Shown here piece by piece: positions 45,574 through 57,239 of a stretch of 64,000 nucleotides of DNA. Every line of letters starts with the position of its first letter. The stretch's first letter is position 1. Made by a program: the position numbers and the translations under genes. The notes beneath the pieces are model-generated. The model was given only the letters and a program-made list of their open reading frames with translations, made no database searches and was not told the DNA's origin. Origin of the DNA: Endomychus coccineus (Eukaryota > Arthropoda > Insecta > Coleoptera > Endomychidae); contig OY294070.1 in NCBI GenBank assembly GCA_958510875.1, forward strand, positions 42,422,306-42,486,305, written 5' to 3'.

Positions 45574-45835
45574 AGTCTCATATATCCGGGAGGAGGATTT
45601 TGGGAGAAGTGAGACATACAGCTGGAATCATGTTATCTTGCTTCATTTCTAGTATGGGGCATTTAGAGATAGCCTCACTTAAAATCGCTGAGTGTCCACG
45701 AGAGTAGTGCATTTTGGTCCAGTGACCTAGGCCCTTTAACTTATACGCCGTTCTCATGGCCTCAGTCTTTATATATAAGCGTAGATGAATACATAACTCT
45801 TCAAAAAGGACCACGTAGTCTGCGGTATCATGAAA
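45574..45835 (-). CDS. Host gene, probable internal exon with in-frame TGA
   Basis: After an AACCTTAG acceptor the frame opens FHDTADYVVLFEELCIHLRL and continues through TEAMRTAYKLKGLGHWTKMH, SRGHSAILSEAISKCPILEM and VCLTSPKILLPDI. TGA follows (45578-45580), then GAC-T and a consensus donor GTGAGT at 45568-45573. The donor leaves phase 1, exactly what the 44671-45380 exon needs. The sequence is helix-rich, not low complexity, and not a known transposon protein. If the TGA is real, the protein stops here. If it is a point change, read-through or sequencing error, the two exons form one protein. No family recognised. Confidence 0.45.
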
Positions 45836-47052
45836 CTAAGGTTGACTGTGAAGATAGTTATTAATATTTCAACAAAATAATTATAAACTGTACCATTAAT
45901 GATAATAATAATACAACTCTCATTTAAATATCAAATATATCTACAAAGAAATTCGGTTCTTGAGGGAATATGAACAAGGTTTGGAAGGAAATGTTTTTGA
46001 TTTCCTGCTTCTAGATGGATCTTGGATTATGGCTACTCGTGGCAGAACTTGGATGAGCGCAGCGTCAAGAGCACAAAAGTCTATCGAAAGAGGTTCGTCT
46101 TATAGTCCAGTCAACGAGGGGCTTAGAGGGACTAGAACGCGAAAATTGACAGGGATCATCTTGTGTCGGAGCTTACATTCGGCGAATCAAATTATTTTCA
46201 TTGCTTTATTTATTAATTGAATATATTGAAGGATTATTATCGACAGTGAATTTGATAATTTGATGTCTAATTATATCTAAGCCTTGTAGTAGACGTGTAT
46301 ATTTCTCTGATCGATGATATTTTTCAATAATTATATGAATATCGACTCATCCGCGTGGTCACACAAGATAACTTTTTTTTACTCGGATCTAAATCAAATA
46401 ATTCTTCACTTATATTTTTCTCTCGTCTTTAATCCGTATCTAATTTGTCAAGTCAATAGCCAGAATGGTTTATCAGTTCTTTAAGGCTTGTTTAACCTAG
46501 CAATGATCTACGTAGGTACATAGTATTCCGTATCACCCTCCTTTGACATTCCTCATAATAAATTTGTGATGGACATGTCTCTTTAGGCTAATTTTGGTGA
46601 GGTAAGGGAATAATTATCGATCTGGGTGAACTTAAATAGAGCCGAAATTCTCATTCACTGCTTTATAGGAGTAAACCTTCTGATATTGCTTGAACAGATT
46701 ATTCCTTCAGAAACTACGATGACGATTTCAGTCTACTATATTCAGTAAGCTATAATCTTATTGTTCTCTTGCAGATTTCTATATTAATTCACTCATTCTC
46801 TTTAAGACTACCATTTTTTTTAAATATAATTTGGAGTATAAATTGGCATAGCTTCGATAAGTGAACTATTTTCAGATTTTAATATTGTTTTTCACTAGTT
46901 ATCTTGAAGACATTTTTTTCAAATAGTTTCGAATATACAATTTGAGAAGATAACATAATCAGATGTGGGATTATATTGATTACTTTTGCTGATTTAATTA
47001 TTTGTCTCTCGATCTTGTGGCCAAGGTATTGCTCGTATTGTCTATATTTCAG
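45836..47052. other. No further exon recognised
   Basis: Presumably an intron or upstream region of the minus-strand gene. A plus-strand 86-codon frame at 45960-46220 has protein-like composition in its first part (VFDFLLLDGSWIM) but no supported splice sites. Confidence 0.3.
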
Positions 47053-47156
47053 GGTTCAAATAATCGAGCCGTCTCCATCTTTTTTCCCGTGCCGTGATGT
47101 AGAGGGGAAACTCCTGACAGAGCACTTCCTTCGAACTCATTCAATTATCAAGGACG
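47053..47156 (+). CDS. Candidate host exon
   Basis: A 104-bp segment lies between a good acceptor (TCTATATTTCAG) and a possible donor (GGTAACA). It is open in the frame VQIIEPSPSFFPCRDVEGKL, LTEHFLRTHSIIKD. The spacing of Cys and His (C, then EHFLRTH) vaguely recalls a degenerate zinc-finger-like block. Phases on both sides are defined (enters after two bases of a codon, leaves after one). I found no partner exon, so this is tentative. Confidence 0.25.
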
Positions 47157-47630
47157 GTAACATTTTTTTGTTGTTAGATTAACCAATTTTTATAATCTCT
47201 ACCCAAAATTGTTTTCATCTACAAATTAACTTCCTAAATTTGAACCTTCGGTTCAAAAGTAATTTTTTTAAATAAAATTAATAATTTCAATTTGATTAAT
47301 CGAACTGATAAAACCAAATTGTTGAGTTGAAATTTGTTTTTATTTCTCTGTTCTCTGATCATCAACATTTATCAACCTCGTAGTGCCGAAAATTCTTAAT
47401 TGAGGATTCCATCTCATTTTTTTTGAAACAGTTGGCGCTCATGGTATTCCAATCAATCAAGAATCTAATCGCACGTATCACTACGAGCTCTGAGTCTAAA
47501 ATATCCTAGTGAGCTAGTTGGGATCATTAGACACAAAAGGTCTCTTCAAAACCTTACAAAAGGCTTAGTTTTTAAATATTGTGTTATGTTTATTTTCGTT
47601 GTAAGAAATAGTATCGGATTTGACCTTGAA

Positions 47631-47793
47631 CAATAGCTCGACTTGATGCCGACGTTTCGCCAACCATTACAGGTGGCATCTTCAGGGCAGGCTTGAGGCT
47701 TGAACTGAAACTGTTTCAGTTCAAGCCTCAAGCCTGCCCTGAAGATGCCACCTGCAATGGTTGGCGAAACGTCGGCATCAAGTCGAGCTATTG
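47631..47793. repeat. Near-perfect 163-bp palindrome without spacer
   Basis: Two arms of 81 bp meet at GAACTGAAACTGTTTCAGTTC (centre 47712), with only one or two mismatches. The arm includes GGTGGCATCTTCAGGGC and CGTTTCGCCAACCATT, a word type common in invertebrate repeats. It would extrude as a full hairpin. Confidence 0.9.
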
Positions 47794-49139
47794 TGACGCG
47801 GAATCCATCCGGAAGACAAGATTTGTCAAGATTAGCTGTCCGCGAAAGTCTACTATCCTTGAATAATTCTCGAAGGAAACAAAAAGGACTTTCTACAAGT
47901 TATTCGTAATGTCCAGATAAGAGTGCGCAAATATTCCCTTCAGTGTAGATCATAATAGTCTAGAATTATTGTTGGTTTTCGTACAAGAACGGTGTTTGGT
48001 GAATCTTTGATGCCATTTTTGCACAATATGCGACCTCTTAGACATTCTCTGAAGTCGATTTCAGTATGGTATCATCATGAAGGTTCACTATTTCCAAAAA
48101 TGCAGCAAAGAATCAACACCTTTATTGTACCAATATCAATAGTAGGTACGTATTTTGAAGCTGTAGAAAGCAAAATCATCATATAATTTGTTTTCGTGAA
48201 AACTGCCCAAATTATGGCCAAAATTTGTTATTTACTCAAAGGTTGCATCTTTCTGCGCCTGAAATGACTTCTTGCCCCCAAAAAATAAGTAAATCAGTTT
48301 TGAATGTGTTATTATGATAAAATTACAATTTGAATGTTACTCACATGTGTGGATATTATTGTCAAATTGAGAAATCACATTGGTTACTTCAGGGGATGGT
48401 GAAATAGTGTCAACAACGTCATCGGAAGGCATCGTGTGTTATTCGCTACAATCTGGAATTCTTTAAAGTTATAATCCATGAAAATGTTTGGTGATCGGTA
48501 TCTGGCTGAAATTATTCATAATAACATGATTTCGGGAATTTATTACTATTTATTTTGCTTGCTGTTGAATCCAGAACTTCCTTCTTGCTTCTTGGATTCT
48601 CTTCAAGTGGTAAATTGGGCGGATATCACGATACAGAATACCTGAATAATATGCAACTATGTTAAACTCTCACCTACTAGAATATGTTTCGAAGAAGAAT
48701 GTACACTATTTGAACATTCCTACACTAATATGAACCCGTTGGTGAATGACAATGTTGTCATATATAAGCCTGGATTTTTCTTTAAGTGGTTTGGTTGCTT
48801 CCGATTACATGAATTTTGGGCATCAAATGAAATCTATCTACTATGACTTTACTTATTGAGACTTCTAGTAGTTGACGTTTATTGTCAAAATACGGCAATG
48901 TCAGTTTTATGAGTCATTCTAACCGAATATTATTAACATTTCGTTAGACATTAAAAGGACAAAACCACAAATTATGCCATCTATCGGCTTCATTCGTTTT
49001 TGTACCAATTTATATATGCTGAATACAAAAGATCCATCTATTAACTATTATCATACCATTATGGAATAGAAATCTCATTCAAAAATAATATAACAAAAAC
49101 ATATTAAAACTGGAAAAACCCAACACATAACATTTTTTA
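47794..49139. other. No gene recognised
   Basis: A 64-codon plus-strand frame at 47992-48186 (MPFLHNMRPLRHSLKSISVW) has no supporting splice or family evidence. The rest is AT-rich with short frames. Confidence 0.35.
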
Positions 49140-49659
49140 CATTCATATATTTCCATTCCTTCTAAATTATCTAGATATTTGTCTGTACTGTGTTTTAAAA
49201 GTGATAAACTTTCTTGAGGCCATTCAAAATATGTTTGGCTACCACTGATTTTTCACCATTATTTTTCTTTATATAGGTAAAAAGTTCCTTATAACGAGTT
49301 AAAATGTTCCTTATAGTTCAACTCACATAGCATTTTGATCACCACTCGCAACTGGTTGTATCGTAAATTGAAAAAACAAACTATGGAATTTATTAATTAC
49401 TGAAGAATGATAAGTGAAACTTCCGAATTTTATTGAAGTATTTGATGGTTATGGGTCTAATTTGGTTAGTTAGCTACGTTTCAATTTCCTTTTTTGCTTA
49501 GAAATAAAATTATTGATCAAAGATTTGTGGTAACCATTGCCCAAAGCAATTTGCTGAAGTTTCTCAACTTGGTTGCTATAATTTTGCTGGCTGGATTAGG
49601 CATCTTTTATAATGTTGATATCAAGGAAAGGAATCAAGTTGGCTATTAAGCGTGTTCAA

Positions 49660-50450
49660 AAAGCTATGTTAATCAAAATCTTTACTTGTGATCGCGAAAA
49701 TGTTGTCAACATATCTATACCAAACTTTTGGAAATTGATTCAATTTTGATTTTGAGGAGGTTTCAAGTTCACTCAAAAAAATATTGGCCAAAAAAGGAGA
49801 GAGTGGATTGTCCATTGCACATTCGCTTGTTTGTTTATAGACATTTTTGTTCAAAGTGAAATAATTTTGCTGCATACATAAAGATGCAAGGATCGGGAAT
49901 ATTCATATTTGGAAGCCATTTCTCCAGAATGTTTATTGACTCAAGGATTGGAGTATTTTTAAATAGTGAAACAACATCAAATGAAACGAGAGTATCACCA
50001 GGTCCAAGTTTGAAATCTTTCTTTCGTTCCAAAGAATTTATCACAGACAAACTTGGTGCGGCTTGGAAGTTGCTAAATTCCTTCACTAATCATTTTGCTA
50101 TGATATACGTAGGATAACTAATATTTTAAATGATAGGTCTCATGGCTTATGAATCGAAGATAAGCAATATAGTTCAGGAAGATTAGGATTTGTAAATCTG
50201 AGTTTGTATTTTGAATAATCTGAGATTACAGTAAACTTCGATAACGAATTCCTGGCAATCTGTTGATAGGGACCATCATTGAACAAAACATTTCCGGATT
50301 GTGAAAATCCTCTTTCCTCATAATTACGAGGGAATTTCCCTTATCTGCTTTCAAGTAATAAAAGTCTTTTCCTTCCAATGATTTACAGATATTATTGAAG
50401 TTATTGGAGGAACTTTCATATGATCTGCCTAATATCATATTTAGAACTAT
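49660..50450 (-). pseudogene. Penelope-like element reverse transcriptase relic
   Basis: Three minus-strand frames in order. 50438-50226 has KDFYYLKADKGNSLVIM, the KADKG block. 50086-49835 has LVSFDVVSLFKNTPI, the first catalytic Asp region. 49875-49669 has YFTLNKNVYKQTSECAMDNP, LSPFLANIFLSELE and WYRYVDNIFAI. The order KADKG, SFDVVSLF, MGNPLSPFLA, RYVDD identifies a Penelope-type RT. Here MGNP is MDNP and the catalytic YVDD is YVDN, so the enzyme is inactive even apart from the frame breaks. Sequence from 49140 to 49660 is probably its 3' part, but I could not read a GIY-YIG motif there. Confidence 0.8.
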
Positions 50451-50521
50451 CTAGAATTAACTGAACAAAAATCTTTGAAACGCGGAATGTTAACGAAGCA
50501 TATAATCAATTTTATGATTAC

Positions 50522-53187
50522 TAGTCCAGGCTGTGAACCGGAAAAAAAAACATGTAGGTTCGAATCAAAAAATGTTTGTTGCATTAGCTCCAGGAAGTTC
50601 TCAGGATCATTCATACACCTTAAAACCTCTTGGGAACCCCAACCCCACCCATTGGGGGCGACATTTGCAACATGCCAAGTCTTGAATTTTATTTTCTACA
50701 AGAAAAGGTATTTTGGCATTTCAAGTGCACCTAAAAGGTTTTTTGGGTCGCTGAACACGAATCCGTAGCCAGATTTACTTGCAATCCATCGTAGGGGTGG
50801 TCAAATCGACAAAATTGGCCAATTTCGCACCCCTGATATGTTATGTTGAAATTTACGTGTTTTTGTCAATTGGAATGCACCAAGGGTGTTTTTTGGGTCG
50901 CTGAACACGAATCCGAAGCCAGATTTACTTGCAATTCATCGTTGAGGTGGTAAAATTGACAAAATTAGCCAATTTTGCACCCTTAATATGTTGTTTTGCA
51001 ATTTACGTGTTTTAGGCATTTCGAATGCACCAAGGAGGTTTTTTGGGTCGCTGAATACGATTCCGAAACCAGATTTACTCAAAATTCATCGTTGGAGTGG
51101 TGAAATCGACAAAATTGGCCAATTTTGCACCCCTTATATGTTATTCTGCAATTTACGTGTTTTTGTCAATTCGAGTGCACCAAAGGGGTTTTTTGGGTCG
51201 CTGAACACGAATCCGAAGCCAGATTTACTTGGTAAAATTGACAAAATTGGCCAATTTTGCACCCTTAATATGTTGTTTTGCAATTTACGTGCTTTAGGCA
51301 TTTCGAATGCACCAAGGAGGTTTTTTGGGTGGCTGGATACGATTCCGAAACCAGATTTACTCACAATTCATCGTTGGAGTGGTGAAATCTACAAAATTGG
51401 CCAATTTTGCACCCCTTATATGTTATTCTGCAATTTACGTGTTTTTGTCAATTCGAGTGCATCAATGGGGTTTTTTGGGTCGCTGAACACGAATCCGAAA
51501 CCAGATTTACTTGCAATCCATTGTTGAGGTGGTAAAATTGACAAAATTGGCCAATTTTTCACCCTTAATATGTGGTTTTGCAATTTACGTGTTTTTATCA
51601 TTTCGAGTGCACCAAGGAGGTTTTTTGAGTCGCTGAATACGATTCCAAAGCCAGATTTACTCGAATATCATCGTAGGAGTAAGAAATTTACAAAAATGGC
51701 TAATTTGACACGCTTCTAAATTTTTATTATTTTTGCATTTTAAAATTATTTCGGAGTTTTCTCCTTTTTCAAGATTAAGAGTATAGGAATATTATTAATT
51801 GTTTGAAAAAGAACACAAATATTCAATAATTACACTTTCATGTTCAAAAAACACTTGATTGATAACACTTAAATGCAACAACTTTCATACACTGACACAC
51901 ACTTCTGCGTTCTTGTTGGTTCTTGAACCATAAAATACAAAATGAAATATAAATTGAACTATATAAAATACAAATATTCAACTAAAATAATATCAACGCT
52001 GTGAAACAAATGTAGCTACAAGAGAGAATGTTGTTCTTTGTCGTCATAAAGAAACTGAACAGATTGTTATCTCCGACATAAGAAGGTGAAAAGAAAATCT
52101 CTCATTTCAAGCAGTGGACCACGTCATAAACAGATGCGACGTTTGAACACATGCACATGTATGTGGATATGACCTGTGTAACGATCTCAGGGCTGTAAAA
52201 TGAGATAAGTTTAGAAGGATACAGTCTTTGGTTTTCTGTATAATAAATATGTATACGAAGGGGCTCAACGCATTAGAAAAAGAAGGAATTTAACAATTAT
52301 TATGATGAGTACAACACACCTTCTTATATCTACCTTTTTCACATTATATATGGGTACGTTACTTACAAAATAGTGCATCTGCCGGTATAAAGATAGATGC
52401 CTGTATATTAATACCTATAGGTATACTATATACTATACCTGGCGTAGAGATTTTGTATACCTGTGCCTAAAGAAACGTAAAAAGGAAAAAAATATATTTT
52501 GAAAACAGTTTATTTCTATTTCAAGATACCAATATTTTGGTGTTGGTGACCAATTTTGTTTATTTCACCACTCCAACGATGAATTTTAAGTGAATCTGGC
52601 TTCGGAATCGTATTCAGCGACCCAAAAAACTTCCTTGGTGCGATCTAAATGCCTAAAACACGTAAATTGCAAAATAACATAATAGGGGTGCAAAATTGGC
52701 CAATTTTTCCGATTTTACCACCCCTACAATGGATTGCAAGTAAATCTGTCACCGGATTCGTGTTCAGCGACCCAAAAAACCTCTTTAATGCATTCAAAAT
52801 GCCAAAAACACGTAAATTGCAAAATAACATATTAGGAGTGCGAAATTGGCCAATTTTGTCGATTTGACCACCCCTACGATGTATTGCAAGTAAATCTGGC
52901 TACGGATTCGTGTTCAGCGACTCAAATAACCTACTAGGTGTACTCGAAATGCCAAAATACCTTTTTTTGTAGAAAATACAATTCAAGACTTGGCATGTTG
53001 TAAATTTGAGGGAGATTTCGGACTATTTTCGTCCCCAATGGGTGGGGTTGGGGTTCACAAGAGGTTTTAAGGTGTATGAATAATCCTGAGAACCTCTTGA
53101 AGCTGATGCGAAAAAAAAATTATTGATTCGAACCTACATGTTTTTTTTTTTTATTATAGCTAAAATCCCGGTTCACAGCCTGGACTA
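50522..53187. mobile_element. Foldback-type element with inverted subterminal tandem repeats
   Basis: The ends are TAGTCCAGGCTGTGAACCGG and its reverse complement, with a possible 3-bp duplication TAC (50519-50521 and 53188-53190). Inward of about 200 bp of shared terminal sequence, the left side has seven or eight units of about 100-150 bp. They contain AATTTACGTGTTTT, GGTTTTTTGGGTCGCTGAA and CAAAATTGGCCAATTTTGCA (50700-51700). The right side has about three inverted units (52540-52990). The middle (51720-52530) is unique and non-coding. Frames of up to 179 codons across the units arise because unit length keeps phase, and I do not regard them as genes. Superfamily unknown. Confidence 0.75.
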
Positions 53188-53239
53188 TACGTAATGAACA
53201 CACTAAAGCTACAAAGACAGCGAAAAAAGATAAAACGAA

Positions 53240-54320
53240 AAACGACAAATGTACAACAATAAGGTAAATTCAGAAATTAATAAACAATTGTGTAAGGTTT
53301 AGAAGAAAGATATTATAAATCAAGAAAAGAAGAAAGCAACAGATTATATCTGTAATTCAAAACTAGAGCAGTTTGGAAACTAGTAAAGCAAACTAAAAAT
53401 GAAAATTCATTAAACATGGATGGATGGACAATACCCCATGGTATTATTCAACCTAATATTTAAAAATGGAATGTATCAACAAAAATTGAAAGAAACCGTG
53501 ATAGTGCCAAAATTCAAAAGGGAGAGAGAAATGATATGGACATCTATAGATCTATTGCGCTACTCTCGAACTCTTCCAAATGCTAAATGAAGTGATAAAT
53601 GCACTAAATTCAGGAGAAAAAGTATGTGGTGTATTTATAGACCTATCCAAGACATCCGATTCAGTTGACCATGACTTAATTATTAATAAACTGAGCAGAT
53701 ATGGCTTCAGAGGAGATTGACATTAACACTTATAAGGTCCTACTTGACAGATAGAACACAATGTATGGAGGCATAATGATACTAGCAAAACTAAATACTC
53801 AATACAAATTACAAAAAGAGGTGTCCCTCAAGGCTCTACGCTTGGACCTATACTTTTTATTCTATATATTAATGACCTATCTCAAGTAATATAACACAAC
53901 TACTACATTTGCAGATGACAGTACCGAAGCAGTTAGAACAGTAGGTAACATAAACATGAACAAAACGAAACGTGTACAATTTACGACAACAAAACTATGA
54001 AAAAGGAAAAGAAGAGCGAATGCCTATAACAATTGACAATAAAAAACTCACATCGTGTGGAGATACAAATTTCCTAGGAATCCTAGTGGATTCACAGCTG
54101 AATTCGAAGTTACATATTGCAAACCCGCTGAGAGTTATATCAAAAATAGCGAGTATCGAAGTAGCAATAACAGAATACTATACACTTGCGTACACTCTAG
54201 GATAAAGTACGAAATATTCTTCTGGGGAAACTCCATGGCCATCTCTCGTATTTCTAAGATCCAAAAATCATGCATACGCAGCATATTTCACATAAAAAAA
54301 AGAGAATCATGTTAACAGAA
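53240..54320 (+). pseudogene. Non-LTR reverse transcriptase relic
   Basis: Ordered plus-strand RT blocks in several frames: GEKVCGVFIDLSKTSDSVDH (53610), TKRGVPQGSTLGPILFILYI (53815), TFADDSTEAVRT (53910, catalytic Asp pair intact), FLGILVDSQLNSKL (54070) and FFWGNSMAISRISKIQKSCI (54220). The domain between the first two blocks is compressed and there are multiple stops. This is a Jockey-type relic, distinct in sequence from the other three RTs here. Confidence 0.75.
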
Positions 54321-54349
54321 TTTCAAACACTATTCATTACTTACAATCA

Positions 54350-54790
54350 GTGAAGTATAACCAGGGCCCATTGGGCAGAAGAACAGTATCAAAGTTGTAG
54401 GCTCAAATTAGAATCGATATTTGGTTATAACTTAACTCATTAAAAGATGGAGCAGAGCTAAATAAAACGGGGAATTCCAAATATTAAATATATTCAAAGA
54501 AATACACAGGGATATTTATTATTGCAATTGAATGGTATTTGACACAAACAGTCGACCCAGGTGGAAATGCAACGAAGCTCAATCGGTGAAAGAAAAACGG
54601 TTACAACATACTTATTTGCACGATATGGTCGATATTTAATTTCTATTCAACGATACGGAATCGGTTGATGAATGATTTACCTTTACCTTTTACGGAATAC
54701 ACAAATCAAGCAGTTGCTAGAGTAATAAGTGGGTGTACAGTAATTATTCGGATAGCGTTATCAATTGCAATATCCACAACATACGATGTA
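54350..54790 (+). mobile_element. Unidentified interspersed repeat, copy 2
   Basis: Plus-strand counterpart of 320-760. It follows the RT relic directly (CAGGGCCCATTGGGCAGAAG), so it may be the 3' region of that retrotransposon. A frame with GERKTVTTYLFARYGRY is better preserved than in copy 1. Confidence 0.5.
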
Positions 54791-56856
54791 TTGTATCAAA
54801 CGGTGAAAATGCGGACGGATCGGACAATATTGGCCTGTACTAGGTTTGCGACGTATGATATCAAATTCCTTCGGTGGTCTTAAGAAGTCGTTCTACTATT
54901 TACAGCCATATACTATCAACGGGTTCCCTGGTAATTGTATGACAGTATCAGATTTAATACACCTCACACATTCAGATTTAAAACAACCAGGGCTTATACT
55001 TCCAGGATTGTCACAGCGTGCAAAAGAAGTTAGTAGTTTGGTCATCTAGGATTGACACAGCGTGCTCAAATATATCGAAGACGTCATTGTCGTTCTAACA
55101 TACAGACTCTCAAACACCGTACAATTACTTAAATCTTTCAATTCACATGTGAATTCAGAACGAGATAAGTGCACGGTGAGACCTATGACGGGATAAACTC
55201 AGTTGTACATTATAACAATTCACTGACTATTACAGGATATCGGATATCATGCGAACGTTATCATTTAAAAACCACGAAATGCAGTATATCGTAATACCGA
55301 AAAACAAATACTAAGCTATCTCATGTTTATTCACTGAAGCACAGAACGGTGTTACTAATTTCGCACACTTGAAAAGCAGAGCTTTCGGTGATTATTTTGG
55401 AACAGAATATGAATATGAATTTTTAATTCTTAGTTATTAATTTATTTCCCTAGATCAGTCTGCCGCTGTCTTTCATGTTTCCGAGGTGCTGGTCAAGTCA
55501 CCTACGAATGTTCCGTGTTTTGTGCAGGTGGTCTATTCTGTTATATTCTGAACAATGCTAGGCAGGGACGGCACATTTTATTGCTAAAATTAGCGCTCAT
55601 GATGCTCCGGTAATTCCTTTGCTGCTGGGAAAGGAATGTTATCCCAGTTTTTTTGGTTGTACGTACACATAAGGTTGTTCAAAATTGGATGCGTTAATTT
55701 ACTAGATCCCCGGTTTTTGCAACATAAGCTAATCGAAATGGTTGCACATTTTTTCAAGTGGGTATGAATGCGCTACGTGCGATTCATTTATTGAAATAAT
55801 TAGATTCATTCGGAATTACGGAGGCTTAGAAAAGTCACATTCATTACTTTGTATATACCACGGAATGCACATTAGGGGTCCACGTATTTCTGTTTGGAAA
55901 TTATGAACTGTTTAACTGGAGTTTACACGTGATACCCGTATCTTCCGACTGACCCAAAATAAAAGATTTATATCAAATTTCAAGCTTCATTACACAATTA
56001 ATGACTCGAGAATGTTCACTGTGTTCTACTATTTTGGAAGAATTGTTGATGTATTGTTATTCATGCTTGAATTTATCCTACATAGATTATCAAAAATATC
56101 GACAGCATAAAATGTGCCATACAAGTGGTATATTTTTTCCAATTTATCATTCTCACTCTGGAAATTCAAAATGCATCAGAAGTAATTACTAGTTGATAAC
56201 TAATGTTACGGTGTGACCGTTTGGCATCGTTACAGTGTTATAATCAATTATTCACCAATTTATACGAGTAATAATTTCAATAACTTGAAAATTTAGCTTG
56301 GAATGCGACTAAATCTGAAATTTGTGATCTGACATCTGTATCAGAATAGCGTAACCTAATAATGCACTAATTACGGAACGCTATCTGTCTATAAATTTAC
56401 GGGAGGTGTCGACTCCTCCTCGATTGATTTAGGAAAGGAACATTGATCGTTGGGACATATTGGTTTTAATTCTGAATCCGATACGATGACTTTAATTTCT
56501 CTTTTCCATTAATTCAATTTAAGAATTTCGGCCTGGAAATATGGTCATCGGTGATAATTACCGTTGTGGTATTTTGTTTCACCGGTTACCCATATAAGAT
56601 TGGCATTTTGTTAAACTAAGCAAATTACCGGGAAAGGGGTTAAATTCACAATCTACCGCATTTATCATCTTAATCTTTCTCTTTCGACTTAACTCCATAT
56701 TTGATCTTCATTATAATTTTTCTTAAATTCATATTTTCAATTATCGTTTTATCAGAGATTTTCATTCATATAATATACAATTTTCAATTAACAAATGGAA
56801 TGCCTTTTATAATACCTCGGACTCTTTTAATCCAAAGCTTCTGAAATATGATATCA
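54791..56856. other. No gene recognised
   Basis: Short frames only. A 63-codon frame at 56001-56192 contains CSLCSTILEELLMYCYSCLN, which resembles a metal-binding stretch but lacks splice sites and context. Confidence 0.35.
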
Positions 56857-57239
56857 GGGGGTTCGTTGAATCCGAATCTGAAGACGAAAATGAAAAACCC
56901 GACCCGTTTGCTGGAAAACCCGGAAAACTTCACCAAATCTTAGAAGCAAACAACATTTTTTCTCGGACTTGAGTGGTATTGAAATAATAAGATGCCGTGA
57001 TGTAACTCGGTACAATTTTCATTAGAAGAAGGAAAATTCTAGAAGATTCTTCGTTTTTCCTTCATATTCCCATCTTAGTCCTCGTCCAACGTGTCTAAAT
57101 TATGTTCTCATGTTCGCTGAGTATTATTTTATGTTCATAAAATCAAATTCGACTACAGTTTTCCGGAAAACTCCGGAAAATTAGAATTTATTATTTCTTA
57201 CCCGACAAACTTTAATTATTTTACTTTTCGAACAATTTT

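Noticed and set aside
47631..47793. Hammerhead-ribozyme-like words (CTGAAGA ... CGAAAC) in the palindrome arms
   Set aside because: The CUGANGA and GAAA boxes are present, but I could not draw consistent stems II and III or place a cleavage triplet. The words are also common in unrelated invertebrate repeats.
50550..50570. A tRNA B-box-like GGTTCGAATC
   Set aside because: No A box or cloverleaf is present around it, and it lies in the terminal region of a foldback element with a matching inverted copy.
50988..51527. A 179-codon frame with repeated FGSLNTNPKPDLL-like peptides
   Set aside because: The peptide repeats exactly follow the DNA tandem units of a foldback element, other units break the frame, and the inverted units carry the same words on the other strand. 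It is a by-product of unit length.
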